Source of the DNA: Paracentrotus lividus
Lineage: Eukaryota > Echinodermata > Echinoidea > Camarodonta > Echinidae
Direction of reading: 5' to 3'
NCBI GenBank assembly: GCA_940671915.1
Contig: CALNVZ010003426.1
Coordinates: 33,477,371 to 33,541,370, forward strand
DNA: 64,000 bases
Position 1 is the stretch's first letter. Each line of letters begins with the position of its first letter. The notes beneath the pieces are model-generated. The model ran no database searches, was not told the DNA's origin, and saw only the letters and a list, made by a program, of their open reading frames with translations. Both the position numbers and the translations under genes were made by a program. This document shows, in pieces, positions 26,016 through 39,076 of this stretch.

Positions 26016-26330
26016 GAATATTCAGCAATCGTTCATTTCCATGACAACACATAATCAAAGATGATGAGTAGATGATAGTTAAATGAACATGTCTAGCTTT
26101 TCTTCTTTTAATTCCAAAAGGTTATCATAAAAATATGATCTGCTTTATCAATATAAACACCAATTAATGTATGCTACAGCCTCAATACATTGGAGCACTT
26201 GAAAGATATGGAATCCCCAGCAATCCTTCATTGCCATGGCAACTTACATACAAATAATCACAGATGAAGGGTGGATGCTTGGTAAATGAATCTATCTAGT
26301 TTTCCTTCTTTCATAAGAATTTCAATAATA
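26016..26330. repeat. Two diverged copies of a segment about 110 bp long
   Basis: The words AGCAATC(G/C)TTCATT, CCATG(A/G)CAAC, ATAATCA(A/C)AGATGA, GGTAAATGAA or AGTTAAATGAA and TTTTC(T)TTCTTT occur in the same order near 26023-26125 and 26218-26325. An old tandem duplication, non-coding. Confidence 0.6.
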
Positions 26331-28460
26331 ACGAATGTCGATATTTTGTTTCAGGTAAAGGTGTTATCTCCTTCCTTTCAATTTGTACATCATGTTTTTA
26401 TAATATCTTTATCTACATGTACATATTTGTGTAACAGCATTTAGATTTTGGCGTAAATATTCATATTATGAATGATAGCACTGGAAAATCTAAAAACAAC
26501 AACAACAAGCATTTACATTTAACTTTTGTATTTATAGTATTGATTCTTGAATGGAAAATTATTGAAGTTTATTTCATGTATATAGTCCAATTAAATCACT
26601 CAATGAATACAAAATACATGACACACCCACTATGAATATGTTTCAAGGTGCAGTTTTGTTATTGCCTATTAAAGCTGGAATAGTTGTCAGAATCAATAAC
26701 AATCTGAAATTCTGGAAAGGCACTTCAAGCAGTTAAAATCATACAGACACATCTAATAATAAATAATTATGATAATGGTATTGGTAGCTTCTTTTAAATG
26801 TACACATGTCTATCAAGCATGACATCATTGATGCTTGTATAACAGAAAATATGAAATTTATATAAGAGAAAAAAGGACCATAAAGTCCAAGTTTCAAGTT
26901 TCAGTCTCCAGATTATAACAAAAGGGACTTTTATCTGGAAACTAGGGAACTGTGTACATATACGTAACAACCACCAAACTTAGAAATTGTATAACTTTTA
27001 ATTTTATTTTCATTCTTCCTTTGTTATACTACAAAGTAAAAATGATAATAATAACAATGTATCAATATTGTAGGTTAGCTCTTCGTAACTGTTCTCTTAC
27101 ATTTCCCCTGCATACAATAAAGTACGATGTGAAATTTTTATTCTCATTGAGGGGAAAAACTACATATTTTGTTTCTGAACCGTGTGATAGACTATGACAG
27201 CAGTATGCCTGTTTATAATATTCAAGATGATAGTGCCCAAAGAGTCGTTTGCAAACATTACTTTAATATTTTCCCAGTTTCCATGGAAACCCTTTTATCA
27301 AATCTTTAAAATAAATGTACATGCAGGGTGTGGGGAATATTTGCATGCTTTTAAATGGTAGATCACTCACATGTATGCCGTCCGCAGCCTCATCTCCAGG
27401 CCAAAAAGGAGCTTTTTCTGTACGTTGGTTCAGTTGGGTCCTAGTTTGGACTTCAATTTTGATTTGTTAGATAGTTTTGTTTCTTTAACTTTGTTTCTCT
27501 CTCTCTCTCTCTCTTTGTCTCAGGGGATAAATTATCACATCCCATGCAAATAAAATGAGCAAAGCAAATGCTCTGGGGTATTAAAAAAATACACAACATA
27601 ATAATGTACATTACTCTAAAAAAACCTCAAAATTAGTATAAAATGCGAGAAAAATCAATTTCTCTTGAAGTTAGGCTAACTAAGGTGTGGTTCTAAACAT
27701 GCATACAATTTAAACAAGGTGTTATGTAGGTCATACAAGGTGATACAAAAGCAGATATTGCTTGAAGGTTACACCCAGCATGGCTACATGTAGTTGGAAA
27801 AAAAAAATTAATACATCAGTTTTAATTAAATTGGTGTCTTCGAATGGAGGGCAATTTTCATACATTTTGATGATGATTATTATTATTGATGACTGGGCGT
27901 TGGGGTTGCATGTATTTGTGCCAAGCCACACAGTATATATGATTTTACAGGGATTGGGTAATATTGAATGCAAAGTATGGGCTTCATATGAATTTCTTGT
28001 GGGGCATTGAATAAGTTAACACCTTTATGTTTCTTCAATTTCCTTCCTTACTAATACTAATGCAGTACCTTTGATTTTTTGGTGGTACAACTTTGCTGAA
28101 CCAAATAAATGATTATATTTTAAACTGGTTAAATTTCCAAGCTAGAACAATGATTGTCTAGAATGATGATTCCTTCAAATCTTTTTCATTTGTCATTAAT
28201 TTCAATTTTTGTCCAAAACTGAAATTTATCCAGGCTCATGTCCATGCATAGAAGTGTAATAAAAATAGCACAAGATTGAAGAGCAAGAAAGACGTCATAT
28301 AATGATATGTCAGCCTGAGAAAGCATGCAAGCAGGTGATGAAAGATGGACTCTCGCTGTAAGTCTGCGCCTGGCTGAAATTATTAACTTGCCCAGCCAGC
28401 TGATTCTTCTGTCAGCAGAAGCCATGTTCACATACATGCACTTGGGTCATTATGTTATTG

Positions 28461-29868
28461 TTAAAGGTCTACTAAATTAGAAAAATAATTGTCCATCTTT
28501 CGTTAGAAGGAATCATCAGAAGTCCCATATTACCACCCATTCTTTTAAAAAGACTTTTGATAATTTATTATGATCATTTGAAAAGCCCATAATTGCCCAT
28601 CCCGCTGCCATAAGCCCCGCCCCTAAAAAGCTTCATCGAAGCGATATTGTAGTCACGTGACTGTGACGTATTGTGAGTAAGCCAGCTGCAAGGACAGTGT
28701 GTATGCCGTGTAGAGATGCAGGGACCGCCCGAGCTGGCGGGGCCGCTACCCCATGCTCCCGTTGCACGTCGACCATATATACTGTTCTTTCACACATTAG
28801 ATTAGTCAGCTAGAAATGATGTTTTGGACACGATTTCATCAATAAATGTCTAATTCTTGTGTATATAAGGGTTTAGTAAGACCACTGAGGATGCTAGGGC
28901 CTAGCTTTTATGCTTGCATCGTTTTCCAAAGAGAATGAAAGCTTTTGGAGTTTGGAGAAGTAAGTCAAGCTTACTTGAGCAGATTGGCTACGGGCCACAA
29001 ATGTATACTAGTACTTGCAGTGATTTTGCCGAAGTTGACTTTAATAATAATTTAATTCCTAATTATATGAAGGAAATGAGAATATTGTTGAGTAGGTTTA
29101 GACCTACTGACAAGTAATAAACATCTCTTCTACTTACAGTTTATTAAAATAGAGGTCAGTTGATGATAAACCATGGATATACTGGAGGGAGCGAAGGCAG
29201 AATGAAAGTAGGACAGTTATGCAAACTAGTAGTATATACAGGCGACGAGATCAGACTATACATGTAATATGAGGCAGTGTGTTGTAATCGCATGCTATAC
29301 TATGCAGAAATATGACCTCATAGGGCAGATATGGTGCTAGTGCGTGTCGTGTATGTATACACTAAATACACACATGACATGAATTTGCCCTATAGCTGCC
29401 CTATCACCTCTAACTCTACACACATATAAACTCACAGTCCATGTACAGACAGACGAGGATGTTTGGTAGAAGAATGATAGAATTACGCAAGATTTGAATA
29501 TTTTGGGGCAAAATTGTTCACTGATGATATGTATCAGATATTTCTTAGGACTTTCATATACTAAATCTACATTCATTATTAGTCAATTTTGTTAGTTCTC
29601 GCTTGCACAAAGGAGTCCAATATTGCGTTTTGTGTACATAGATGCATTATGCCAGTCGCCGTTTGTTTTGGAGTCTTACTTTCAATACGTCATTCCGCTA
29701 ATGAACAATCAGCTCACAGGTTTCAGGAATGTTACCAAAACCTATAGTTTTCCACATTTTTCGTCAAATTGAGACTTTCGTATGAAAAACAAATTTCACT
29801 TTCGTTTTTAGAAGGTAAGTATCCACTGAATAAGCCCAATTTGTTTTTCTAATTTAGTAGACCTTTAA
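28461..29868. mobile_element. MITE family C copy 1 (TTAAAGGTCTACTAAATTAG ends), 1.4 kb
   Basis: TTAA flanks both ends; TTAAAGGTCTACTAAATTAG is mirrored by CTAATTTAGTAGACCTTTAA. It is closely similar over its length to 60765-62261. The terminal motif TTAAAGG is that of the T2 MITE group linked to Kolobok transposons. The interior near 28609-28670 holds a GC box and an E-box/CRE-like block. No transposase; short ORFs conserved between the copies are explained by nucleotide similarity. Confidence 0.85.
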
Positions 29869-30730
29869 AGGTGTCATGGCCTACATGTATGCACAGATTT
29901 GTGCATGTCTATTACACTGTAAAGGACTACATGTATTGTATGCACATGGGAGAGAAACAAATTACAAAATCCAATGACAAAATGGGAAATGGAGATGAAA
30001 AGCCGACATGAAGTATGTTGGAAAAGAGTATAGATAAAAGTGTCAAGAATGAAAAAGAGAGATGGAGAGCATGTTTGAGGGTGACATGATACAGGCCTTC
30101 ATGAACATTCGTATATCAATTTGTAAGTCTCCGCAAAGTTACAGAATCCAGTTAAAGAGAGATACTTCAGGAGCAAGAGGGCAATATAAAAAGGATGACA
30201 TCAAGAAGGGAGAAGAGGAGAGAAGAGAGAGGAGAAGGAGAGATAAGGGGGGGTGGGGGTGGAAGAAATGGAGAGGGGAGAGTGGACAGAAAGCATAAGA
30301 CATGAAGACGAATCAGGAGAGAGAAATTAATAGGATAAAAAACCATAAGTTTGAGGGAGTTCAAGAGAAAAATAGGTTTCATGGGAAAATGGATTACAGT
30401 CTATTTGAGATGTTGCCTGTTGAAATTGATAAAATATAATGAAATTTCATAATACAAAAAATCACATAAAAAATCAACCTATACACAGTAAGTCCAGTAC
30501 ACCATCATTTGAGATTCGTCTGAAAGATTTGCGAGCCAAGAGTGCATAGGTGAACTTGCCTGGAAAATGTAAAAATTGGTGCTTACACAGTTGTGTGATT
30601 AAAACCAACCTTTATCAAACTAAAGAGGAATGAAATTAATTAGACATTCGATTTAATCATTTCCAATGAGAGCTAAGGCTTACTCCCTTTGACTACTCAG
30701 TAGATTATGTAATAGACAAGATGAGTATTA

Positions 30731-30766
<36 letters not shown>

Positions 30767-31579
30767 TTAGGATAAGGAAGTGTATATATTAGGAGCAGTC
30801 TAGACAAATTTCTAGTCATCTTCATGTGATGTCATTGTACAGCTTCCAGCAAAATTTCATCAAATAACTTCCAAGGTCTTAGGATTGTCTAATATACATG
30901 CTAGTCTGACATTCTTTGCTGAGTGGTAAGGAGCTAGAGGTCCAATCTGAATTTGAGTCGTTTTTAATAAAAGCAGAAAATGAGAGAAACCATTCCTGCA
31001 ACAAAAACCATGAAAATAGATTTTGTAGCACATCTCACGTGATGTCCCATTAAAAATAATACATTGTTATTCCTTTGACTGAATTTCGTTTTCCTATCAT
31101 AATCATTGTAGACCAATTCAAACAAGGAAATGTATTTTCCTTGTTACATTCATTTTGTATCTTGAGTCCACTAGTACAAAATTGAATTGAAAATTTAGAA
31201 TACGTACTGTACTTGTACATTTTCTTGGGATTGACTACATGTAGGTACAGGGGGGGGGGGTGCAATATCTGCATTGGGCATGTTAATAAATAGATGGATG
31301 GGGCAGTGAAGAAATTGCAACAATGCAGTTGGGAGGTATGGTACATGTATGAGAAGACAGCGTTTCTTGATGATGACGGATGAGTGTGTAGGGACTGAGT
31401 AAAAACAGACCCATCCTTCATCGTAGCTTCTCCTTAGTTTGCAGACACAAGCTCTTGTTGTCATGTGACAGGGGTTTAAGCTTGTTTTCAGGCACACACC
31501 CATGATTTTTGCATAGCAGTGTCTGGAGTAGGAGACTACATTTTCACCTATGTGCTGAAGCTGCTTGCAGATAGTGTAG

Positions 31580-32165
31580 TTAAAGGGGAATCCAACCCAA
31601 GGAGAGAATCAACCTTATACAGGAAAGAGGAAAATGAGAGGAGCAATCTGAAAAAAAGTTTCATCAAAATCGGTTGTAAAATAAGAAAGTTATGGAAGTT
31701 TGAAAAGTCTAGTTGTTCCTTTTATGGGGATCCTCAAATTGGCATCATCGGCTTCAAAATGGCTGATCTTATGGACAACTCTCCATTCGTTTTGTACACA
31801 AATTTTCAGATTTTCCCCATTTTCTTTCGAAATATATCTTACCTCCTTCTGAGCTCGACATATGTTGTGTGAAATATATTTTCCCATGACATATTTTGAG
31901 CTCAGAAGATATATTTCGAAAGAAAATGGGGAAAATCTGAAAATTTGTGTACAAAACGAATGGAGAGTTGTCCATAAGATCAGCCATTTTGAAGCCGATG
32001 ATGCCAATTTGAGGATCCCCATAAAAGGAACAACTAGACTTTTCAAACTTCCATAACTGTCTTATTTTATAACCGATTTTGATAAAAATTGTTTTAGATT
32101 GCTCCTCTCATTTTCCTCTTTCCTGTATAAGGTTGATTCTCTCCTTGGGTTGGATTCCACTTTAA
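31580..32165. mobile_element. MITE family B foldback (TTAAAGGGGAATCCAACC ends)
   Basis: Almost the whole 586-bp element is one inverted repeat. The left arm from 31580 and the right arm ending 32165 are near-identical complements of about 280 bp each, joined by a short spacer around 31860-31890. TTAA is at both ends. The same protein-like ORF therefore appears on both strands and is not a gene. The near-perfect arms suggest recent formation or gene conversion. Confidence 0.9.
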
Positions 32166-33130
32166 TGGTTTGGAGGCTAGCCTCTACCCTAGACAATAAT
32201 TTGTTAAAGTGTAAAATTTGAGTCTGTGCTTGAAGACTACAGTAGGTCTGAGCTTCATTCGATATGCCCTTTAAGATATACGTCTGCATCTGACACAGCC
32301 TGAGAAACAATGTTAATTTCGTAAATTATTTTTAAATTTAAGACTGATCAAGACACAAACATCACAAAAAATTTTCATAATAGCAAAATGAAATAGAATC
32401 TGAGAAATGATGTAAATTTGGTAAATTTTTTTTTTAAATGGCTCTAGTTGAATATGCGAAATGTTTTGAAAAATGATTTTTTTTTTTTTTTTTTTTTTGG
32501 GGGGGTGATGTTTTTGTGTTTTCCCAGAGTGCTTTTAGAGTTTACCATTTAGCAAAAATGGCTCTGATATCCTGTGTATTTGTTTCACTGGTGAAAAAAA
32601 GGCCTACATGTTTTTGAACGTGTCCTAATAAAAGTTTCTGTTGACAGACTTCATTCTCCTCACAGTGCCTTTAATAAAGGTCAAGATACATGGAGGAAAA
32701 AATGGAAGGAAATTTGATGAATGCATTTGTCTCCTCGTAGCTGTCTGAATGAAAACGGTCTTCTCCCAATTTTTATTTACATCCCGTCAACTCTCCTGCC
32801 TATACATGTATATGTAGTAGACCTACATGTTCATATGAGATCCTTTTTAAACTTAAAAGGCAGAATAGATGACAGTTTGTAGATGAAATCAGTCAATTCT
32901 GGTTTGTGTCTATAGGGGCAGAGGCATTTTTTAATATGATAAGGAAAAAAAAAGAGATGAAAATTGAGAAAAATTACAATGTAAATTTAATTCAAACTTC
33001 TCCTTTAAAAAAAAAACCTTTTGTAGTGTTCTATAACTAGATCTAAGTTTCAAGTGATTTTCATTCATTCTGCTCATACATACTCTTTTTTTTTATAGCT
33101 TTCCACGTGGTATACAGATGTTTATAAATG

Positions 33131-33350
33131 TATGCTATTTGTGATAAAATACGGATGAAAATAATGTTAGAAATGGCCCTATAAGAGATGCTTTACTGCT
33201 ACATATGTGTGGATGAAAGAAAAGCGTGTCTTGTCAGCTACATGCTATTTGTGCTAGCTTTCTTCACATACATACACTGTACAGATAAAAAATAATGTTA
33301 GAAATGGCACTAAACAGAGCTGCTATGGTTGAAAGAAATTTGTCTTGTCT
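33131..33350. repeat. Imperfect tandem duplication of about 110 bp
   Basis: ATGCTATTTGTG, then AAATAATGTTAGAAATGGC, then GAAAGAAA..TGTCTTGTC occur in order in both halves (from 33131 and from 33241). Non-coding. Confidence 0.65.
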
Positions 33351-34059
33351 GCTGGTTCTCTGTCTACTGGTTTGCTGTCTCTCTGGTTTACTCATCACCT
33401 CCATAATTATGATACACACAGTCTATTGATAGAACATACTTGTACTTGACTGAGCCGGCTCAGTAGACCTCATTACTTGTCCTGTCATACAACGTATCCT
33501 TGTGTATTAATTTCTAGAGCTCATGGTTAATTTTATATATTACTCCTTGGTCGTGTTATGTAAAGTAGTTGGGCAAATTTTTTTTCCACATGCGTTGCTG
33601 GCCGGAGGTGTTGCTCTGTTATAAAATGGGAGGGGCAGGATAGGATGTCCTACCAAATTTTCTGACAAGTTATTAAGGGGCAGGAGGTGTCCAACCAAAT
33701 CTTCTAGCAAGTATATCGATCAAAAATCAGTATCCAATAATTTAAAAGTGTCATCTTTTCCCTCAACATGCACTGTATTTCTTTTTTTAAATAAAACACT
33801 CTTGGTCATATTCAAACTATTGTGGGACATTTAGCTGAAATTTTAATGTGGTGCTGTGCCTTTGAAAATGCAAATTAGGATCTGAAATCAACACAAAGGC
33901 TTCTAATTTACAATAAAAACATTGTTTAAGTTCAAACATTATGTGATCCAGTTTTCTTACGCTGAATAATTGAGCAAACAGGAATTTGCATGTATGGGAC
34001 TATGGTGCTTAAAATGCCTCTTATTCTTAATACTAATCACTTTTGTCAGATTTTTTTGC

Positions 34060-34517
34060 TTAAAGGTAGTGTCATCCTTTTTCACAAATTGCGAAAACTA
34101 ATGCAACTTGGCATAACTTTAGAATATGGTCAACCTATACTGTCTATTCAATCTTACTGTCATAGGTTGCCTAGATCAGTAATATGAAGCGAAAATCTTA
34201 CTACCAATCTAGACCAGCTCTCCATCAACATTGTTGATATAAGAGCACGTGCAGCATGGACCACACACAGCAATATACACACGGCGCATCAGCGTGCATT
34301 ATTCTCTGCGCTATTGGTCAACGATTCGCACCGTACGGTATATTTTACGAGGTTCAAAAAAATAGGAATGAATTTTTATAATCGCAATATAATGAAAAAC
34401 ATACACATTTGAGCTTAATCATGTTGTGGGAAGATATAGTCATTGATATACTTCTATATCCTCTCAAAAAATAGAAATGTAATATTTTTGCCTGCAAAAG
34501 GATGACACTACCTTTAA
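34060..34517. mobile_element. MITE family D (TTAAAGGTAGTGTCATCC ends)
   Basis: The left end TTAAAGGTAGTGTCATCC is exactly inverted at the right end as GGATGACACTACCTTTAA, with TTAA on both sides. The 458-bp element has no coding capacity. A T2/Kolobok-type terminus is inferred from TTAAAGG. Confidence 0.85.
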
Positions 34518-34688
34518 AGTATTTTTTCATGGACTACTCTAACATGGCATATAAATACAGGTAATTTGGATTTAGTTATTTACTTGAAATGTTGAATTTA
34601 AGGCACTGGTCGAGTCACCCACATTTTGGATGTCGTGTCACTCACGACACATAGAGGTGGACCATTTTCCACAGAGAGGGAATGATTG

Positions 34689-35197
34689 TTAAAGGGGAAG
34701 TTCACCCTGGAATTTTATTGGTCTTAAAAAGTGAAGAAAAATAATCGAAAAATATTAGTGAAAGTTTGAAGAAAATCGACCAAGAAATAGCAAAGTTATG
34801 AATATGTAAAGTTTTGATTCTGTGACGTTACTTGCGAGCAGCTCTCCCATTGGTTGTGTATGTAAATTCCTTAATTTTGTCTTTTTGGCATGGTTCTTGA
34901 TAAAGGAATGGGTCAATTTGATATAGTCATGTATATGAACATATATGTTTGATGGTATATATCGACCGCAGAGGTGACATAATTATTTTCTTCTGAAAAA
35001 AAAAGACATTTTATGGAATTTACACTACATAACACATAGGAGATCTGCTCGCATGTGACGTCACAGAATCAAAACTTTGAATATCCATAACTTCATCATA
35101 TTTTGGTTGATTTTCCCCAAACCTTCACTCATATTTTTCTTTTATTTTTTTGCATTTTTTAAGACCAATAAAATTCCAGGGTGAACTTCCCCTTTAA
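34689..35197. mobile_element. MITE family A full copy 1 (TTAAAGGGGAAGTTCACC ends)
   Basis: TTAAAGGGGAAGTTCACC is mirrored by GGTGAACTTCCCCTTTAA. Subterminal sequences are also partly inverted (AGTTATGAATAT..GTTTTGATTCTGTGACG against CGTCACAGAATCAAAACTTTG). A TGACGTCA CRE palindrome lies in the right arm (about 35057) and a variant in the left. It is similar to 60216-60718 and to fragments at 14381 and 19046. Confidence 0.88.
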
Positions 35198-38100
35198 ACA
35201 CAATAAATGTCAGAGAGGTACACTATTCATACACATATACCAGCACTTATGGTACCCTTAGAGATCTACTTGGGCACAAATCCAACCGTAACCAATGATA
35301 GTCATTTTTTTTTTTGTGTCACTCACGCACTTTTTTTTAATCATAATTCCAGGACCAATTGTAAAATTCAAATCCAACTGGTAATGACACATGCCACTCC
35401 TACATTATACATAATATGGTAGTCATGATCCATTCATAACCTACAAGTGCAAAGATATGCGGTCTTCTATCAGTCCAAATGTTGTGTCACTCACGTTTGA
35501 ATATGACCTCTTGTAAATTTCGAATTTGCTAATACAAAATTTTGGTTTGGATTAGGGATATCAAAAATGTACCCAAGCAGTTCCTTGCTGATATGTCAGG
35601 AAAAGGTCTGAACATGGAGACTAAATCCTAGCCTGTATCATAATTTCCCCAGGGGAGGTGTATTAGACAAGATGCCTGTTAATATTTCAGACTACCAATT
35701 ATTCATTGTGTGAAAATTAATCTTGGAGGGAAATCTGAGACATTTCCTGGAGGATGATCAACATTTATTATTAAAATCCTTTCCATCATGCCCTGGCAAG
35801 AAAACATAAACGCAAGGGCATTGCTTCAAGAAGAGGCAAAAGAGCATGAATCGACTTGGTGTGAATTAATGCCCCTTAGGCACTCATCAGGCGATACAGT
35901 ATGTCTTTAAAGAGAATAGGAAGATGAACAAAACTAATGTGAGCTTTTCTAGTATTTTAATGTTCATTAGGGAGGATCATAGTAAAAAAAGGTCCACTAT
36001 TTAAAAGAGGATTGCACTTAAATTGCCCTAATAGTCCTAATGTAACCCCATATACATATGTATACCCAAAAAAGCTGAAATGTTCGGGCCCGACATTTGT
36101 GTAGTCCCACCCATTTCTGTGTGTAATACATGTGACTTTAAGCGGAATTGTGTTCATTTCTTATCATTTTGTTTACAACTGTAACATATTAAAGCTAACA
36201 GCACACAATGATGTAATAGGCGGATTGCTATCAACCTTTCCAAAGCATTTTCAGGCAGCGTCTTCCACATTTCAATCTCGTGACCAGAATAATAATTTCA
36301 CTTTAAGTATCTGCATTGTGTCTGGACAAGGACCTAAGGATAAATTGAAGGTTTCCTATTGTCTTCCAAGAATAGAGCAATGTTTTTTTTTTCTATATTG
36401 CATTATTATTATGTCACAGACATGAATAATTATAGCTCTCATCCTTGGGGTTAGTTTTGAAGCAGTCAATGCAATTGAACTTCCTCTTTTTAAAGGTTAA
36501 CTCTTTACACGCTGAATATATTCTGAAGGAAAAATAATGACAATTGTTGTTGAGATATTTTCTCTGAATTCTGCTTTTCAAATGACAATATTGATACTGT
36601 TTGCTTTAATACATACATTACTTATGATCAGCAGCTATATTTTACTTTCTCTTGTACAAAAATAGCTGAGAAAAACAATTATTACGATTGTTCAATTGAA
36701 TTCTATGACTTTGCACAGATGCCTCTTCAGCATGGCAAGGGTTAAGATAGAACAAAAATTCGAAAAGGAAGTTTAAAAAGCGTTAATAACCCTATATTTA
36801 GATGAAGTTGCACAAAATACTAGATCAGTTTTTTAGTTCTTGATTTGAGAGGAAATGGTAGAAGAAGCAGGCCATCCTGCACATGATTTCATTGCTCTTC
36901 TTCTCATGTGAAATTGAACTTGAAATATCCGGTTTCAGGAAATATATAAAAGCTAAATATGAATTCTGTATTCTTATCTGTGGTTTTGAGCCAGTGAGTC
37001 ACACATATTGAAATTTCAATTTACCTTTACTTTCTTCCAACTTATATTTACATGTATGTACATGTAGCTACTGTGTATTTTTTGTGTGTGTGTGTGTGTA
37101 ATTAACGAACCCTACATATATTTCATTGTGGATAAATATTCAGAGTATTGAATCCTCAAATAAACATCCCTTCATACCAAGTAGCTGTAAGCTGTGAAGC
37201 AGCAATACACATCTGCACTTTTCTCAAATGAAGGAATGAATTAAGACTTTTAATGGACCTCACAAATCGGCCTCATTTCCTTCACACAATTAATTTTCCA
37301 GGTCTCCAATTTGTAACTTGGAATGGAACCAAACAGACGTTTCAAAGTATTTTATCTTTAATTTGTTTATGACCCCTGTGATTCAGACATTGATTAAATT
37401 AATGATACAGCATGTTAGCTAGTTAGTTGGTTTGAAAGCCATGTCGTGTGAGTGGAAACCAATTGATATTGATAAAGGACAGAAACATCAGTTGATGATA
37501 AGGGTTTCAAATACATGTCTATTGTCTGTCTTGATATGAGAAAAAATGATTTTACATTCAGTATTTTTTCCGCTGAATGATATAGGATTGTGTATATATA
37601 TCTCAAAATACCATACAAACAAAATGATATGGCACCATTAGAATTCAATTCAGCACTCTTTGGAACATTTAAAATAATTTCTGCCCAAAACGAATTGACA
37701 GATATTGTGCGAGAATCACTTCGTTGAAAATCATTTTCTTTTCTTCATTATTGTATAACAGCTGACATCTTTCTACCAGTCACACAACAATATTCTTGAA
37801 TTTACTGTATTATATATTGTACACTTTGTGAGTTTGTAGCATTTTGTGAAATGTCCTTTTGATGTGTCTGAAACTACCTTTACATAATTTCTCAAATATT
37901 TAGCTGGTTCCAACTCTGTTCCACTGGTTATGATTAAATAACCGCTCTGATAACTTTAATCATAATAATGAGGTATGGGTTATAACCAATGCTTTCTCAT
38001 TTTGCCGAGCATCATTAAATTCCTATCAAGAATGCTTCCAATATCATCGGCCTTTTTATGACAAAACCGTGTGTTCTGTGAGTTGAGTGTTTTTCATGTC

Positions 38101-39076
38101 CTATGGATAAATTTCACCTCTATAGACTAGGTGGTTCTTCACCAGTATGAAGTTGAGATATAACCTGCTTCAGGGTGTATCAAGGGGAAAAGTTTGAATT
38201 CAGCTGAAGTGTCTATGCGTATTTCATGCCCTGCTGTTACTCCCGTTTCAAGTTTTTACCACCTAATTATTTTGGGGCTGTAGTTTTAGGAGCAAAACTA
38301 CAAAATATTGCAATGTTTTGAAAAATAAGCCAAAGAAAATGTGGTCTGATATTTTGTTAAATTTGACCTGCTATTTGAGAAGAAAATCTGATATTCTTTG
38401 ATCTGGGTAATTCCCAGCATCAGAAATAGTGGCCTATTTGGCTAGAGAGGTCGAGTGAGGCACCGCCTTTTAGACTTGCACTTACATATGTGCAACGGTT
38501 GCAGGGATAGGCTCATAATGTCCAAAGCTCTTTGGAAGTGCATATGGATGTTTTTATCATAATGTGCAGGTGCTATAGATGCAAAAAGCTAAATTTTGAA
38601 TTTTATTAGTTCATATTATTTATTGAATTTTATAGATATCGCTTTTCCATTTGAAAATTTATCAGTACGCTCATTGTATGCTCCATAAAATTTTGCAAAT
38701 TATGTTTTGGAATTTGTAAAACGTGAGAAACAGAAGACAATTAAATACAAATTAAATTAAACTGGAAAAATGTGTGAATCACCTTTTTCAGAGTTCAAGA
38801 TCATGCAACATCACTATTACCCTATGCCAGGGTATTTATACATGTATGTAACAAATTTGCTTCATTAGACTAATAGCTGAGGGGAAGTAAAAGGTTAATT
38901 ATCAGGAATTAATTTATAATGGCTATAAAGCCAGGGTAAACACTGGAGTGCCAGTTGCTTTATAAAGCATAGAAGAAATGAGCACTATGCATACAAAAAC
39001 GCAATTATTATATTTATTGCATTTAACTCATCTTTCAATATTTGTTTTCTTCCCTTTTTGTCTTATAACTCTGCAG
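35198..39076 (+). other. Distal part of intron 1, no recognised element
   Basis: AT-rich DNA with scattered GTGTCACTCACG words (about 34640, 35316 and 35486) and a (GT)n tract near 37083-37100. No exon was found. The acceptor for exon 2 lies at its end. Confidence 0.5.

Larger units (their letters stand above)
9902..39076 (+). other. Intron 1 of the KIAA1549-like gene (29.2 kb)
   Basis: It is bounded by GTAAGT at 9902 and by TTATAACTCTGCAG ending at 39076. It contains no supportable coding exon but many MITEs, tandem duplications and microsatellites, listed separately. Stretches such as 9910-11290, 13000-13600, 21000-22270, 24000-26010, 26340-28460, 29870-31579, 32166-33130 and 35198-39076 show only simple AT-rich sequence, poly(A/T) runs and TACATGTA words to my reading. 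Confidence 0.55.

Noticed and set aside
29337-29576. Short ORF (VYESPKKYLIHIISEQF) also present at 61706-61966
   Set aside because: Similar because both lie in copies of MITE family C. The alignment is simply DNA similarity, there is no long frame, and the ends diverge after the nested insertion.
31519-32310. Overlapping ORFs on both strands with the same protein sequence (ADLMDNSPFVLYTNFQ)
   Set aside because: They arise because the MITE B foldback repeats the same DNA in inverted orientation; not genes.
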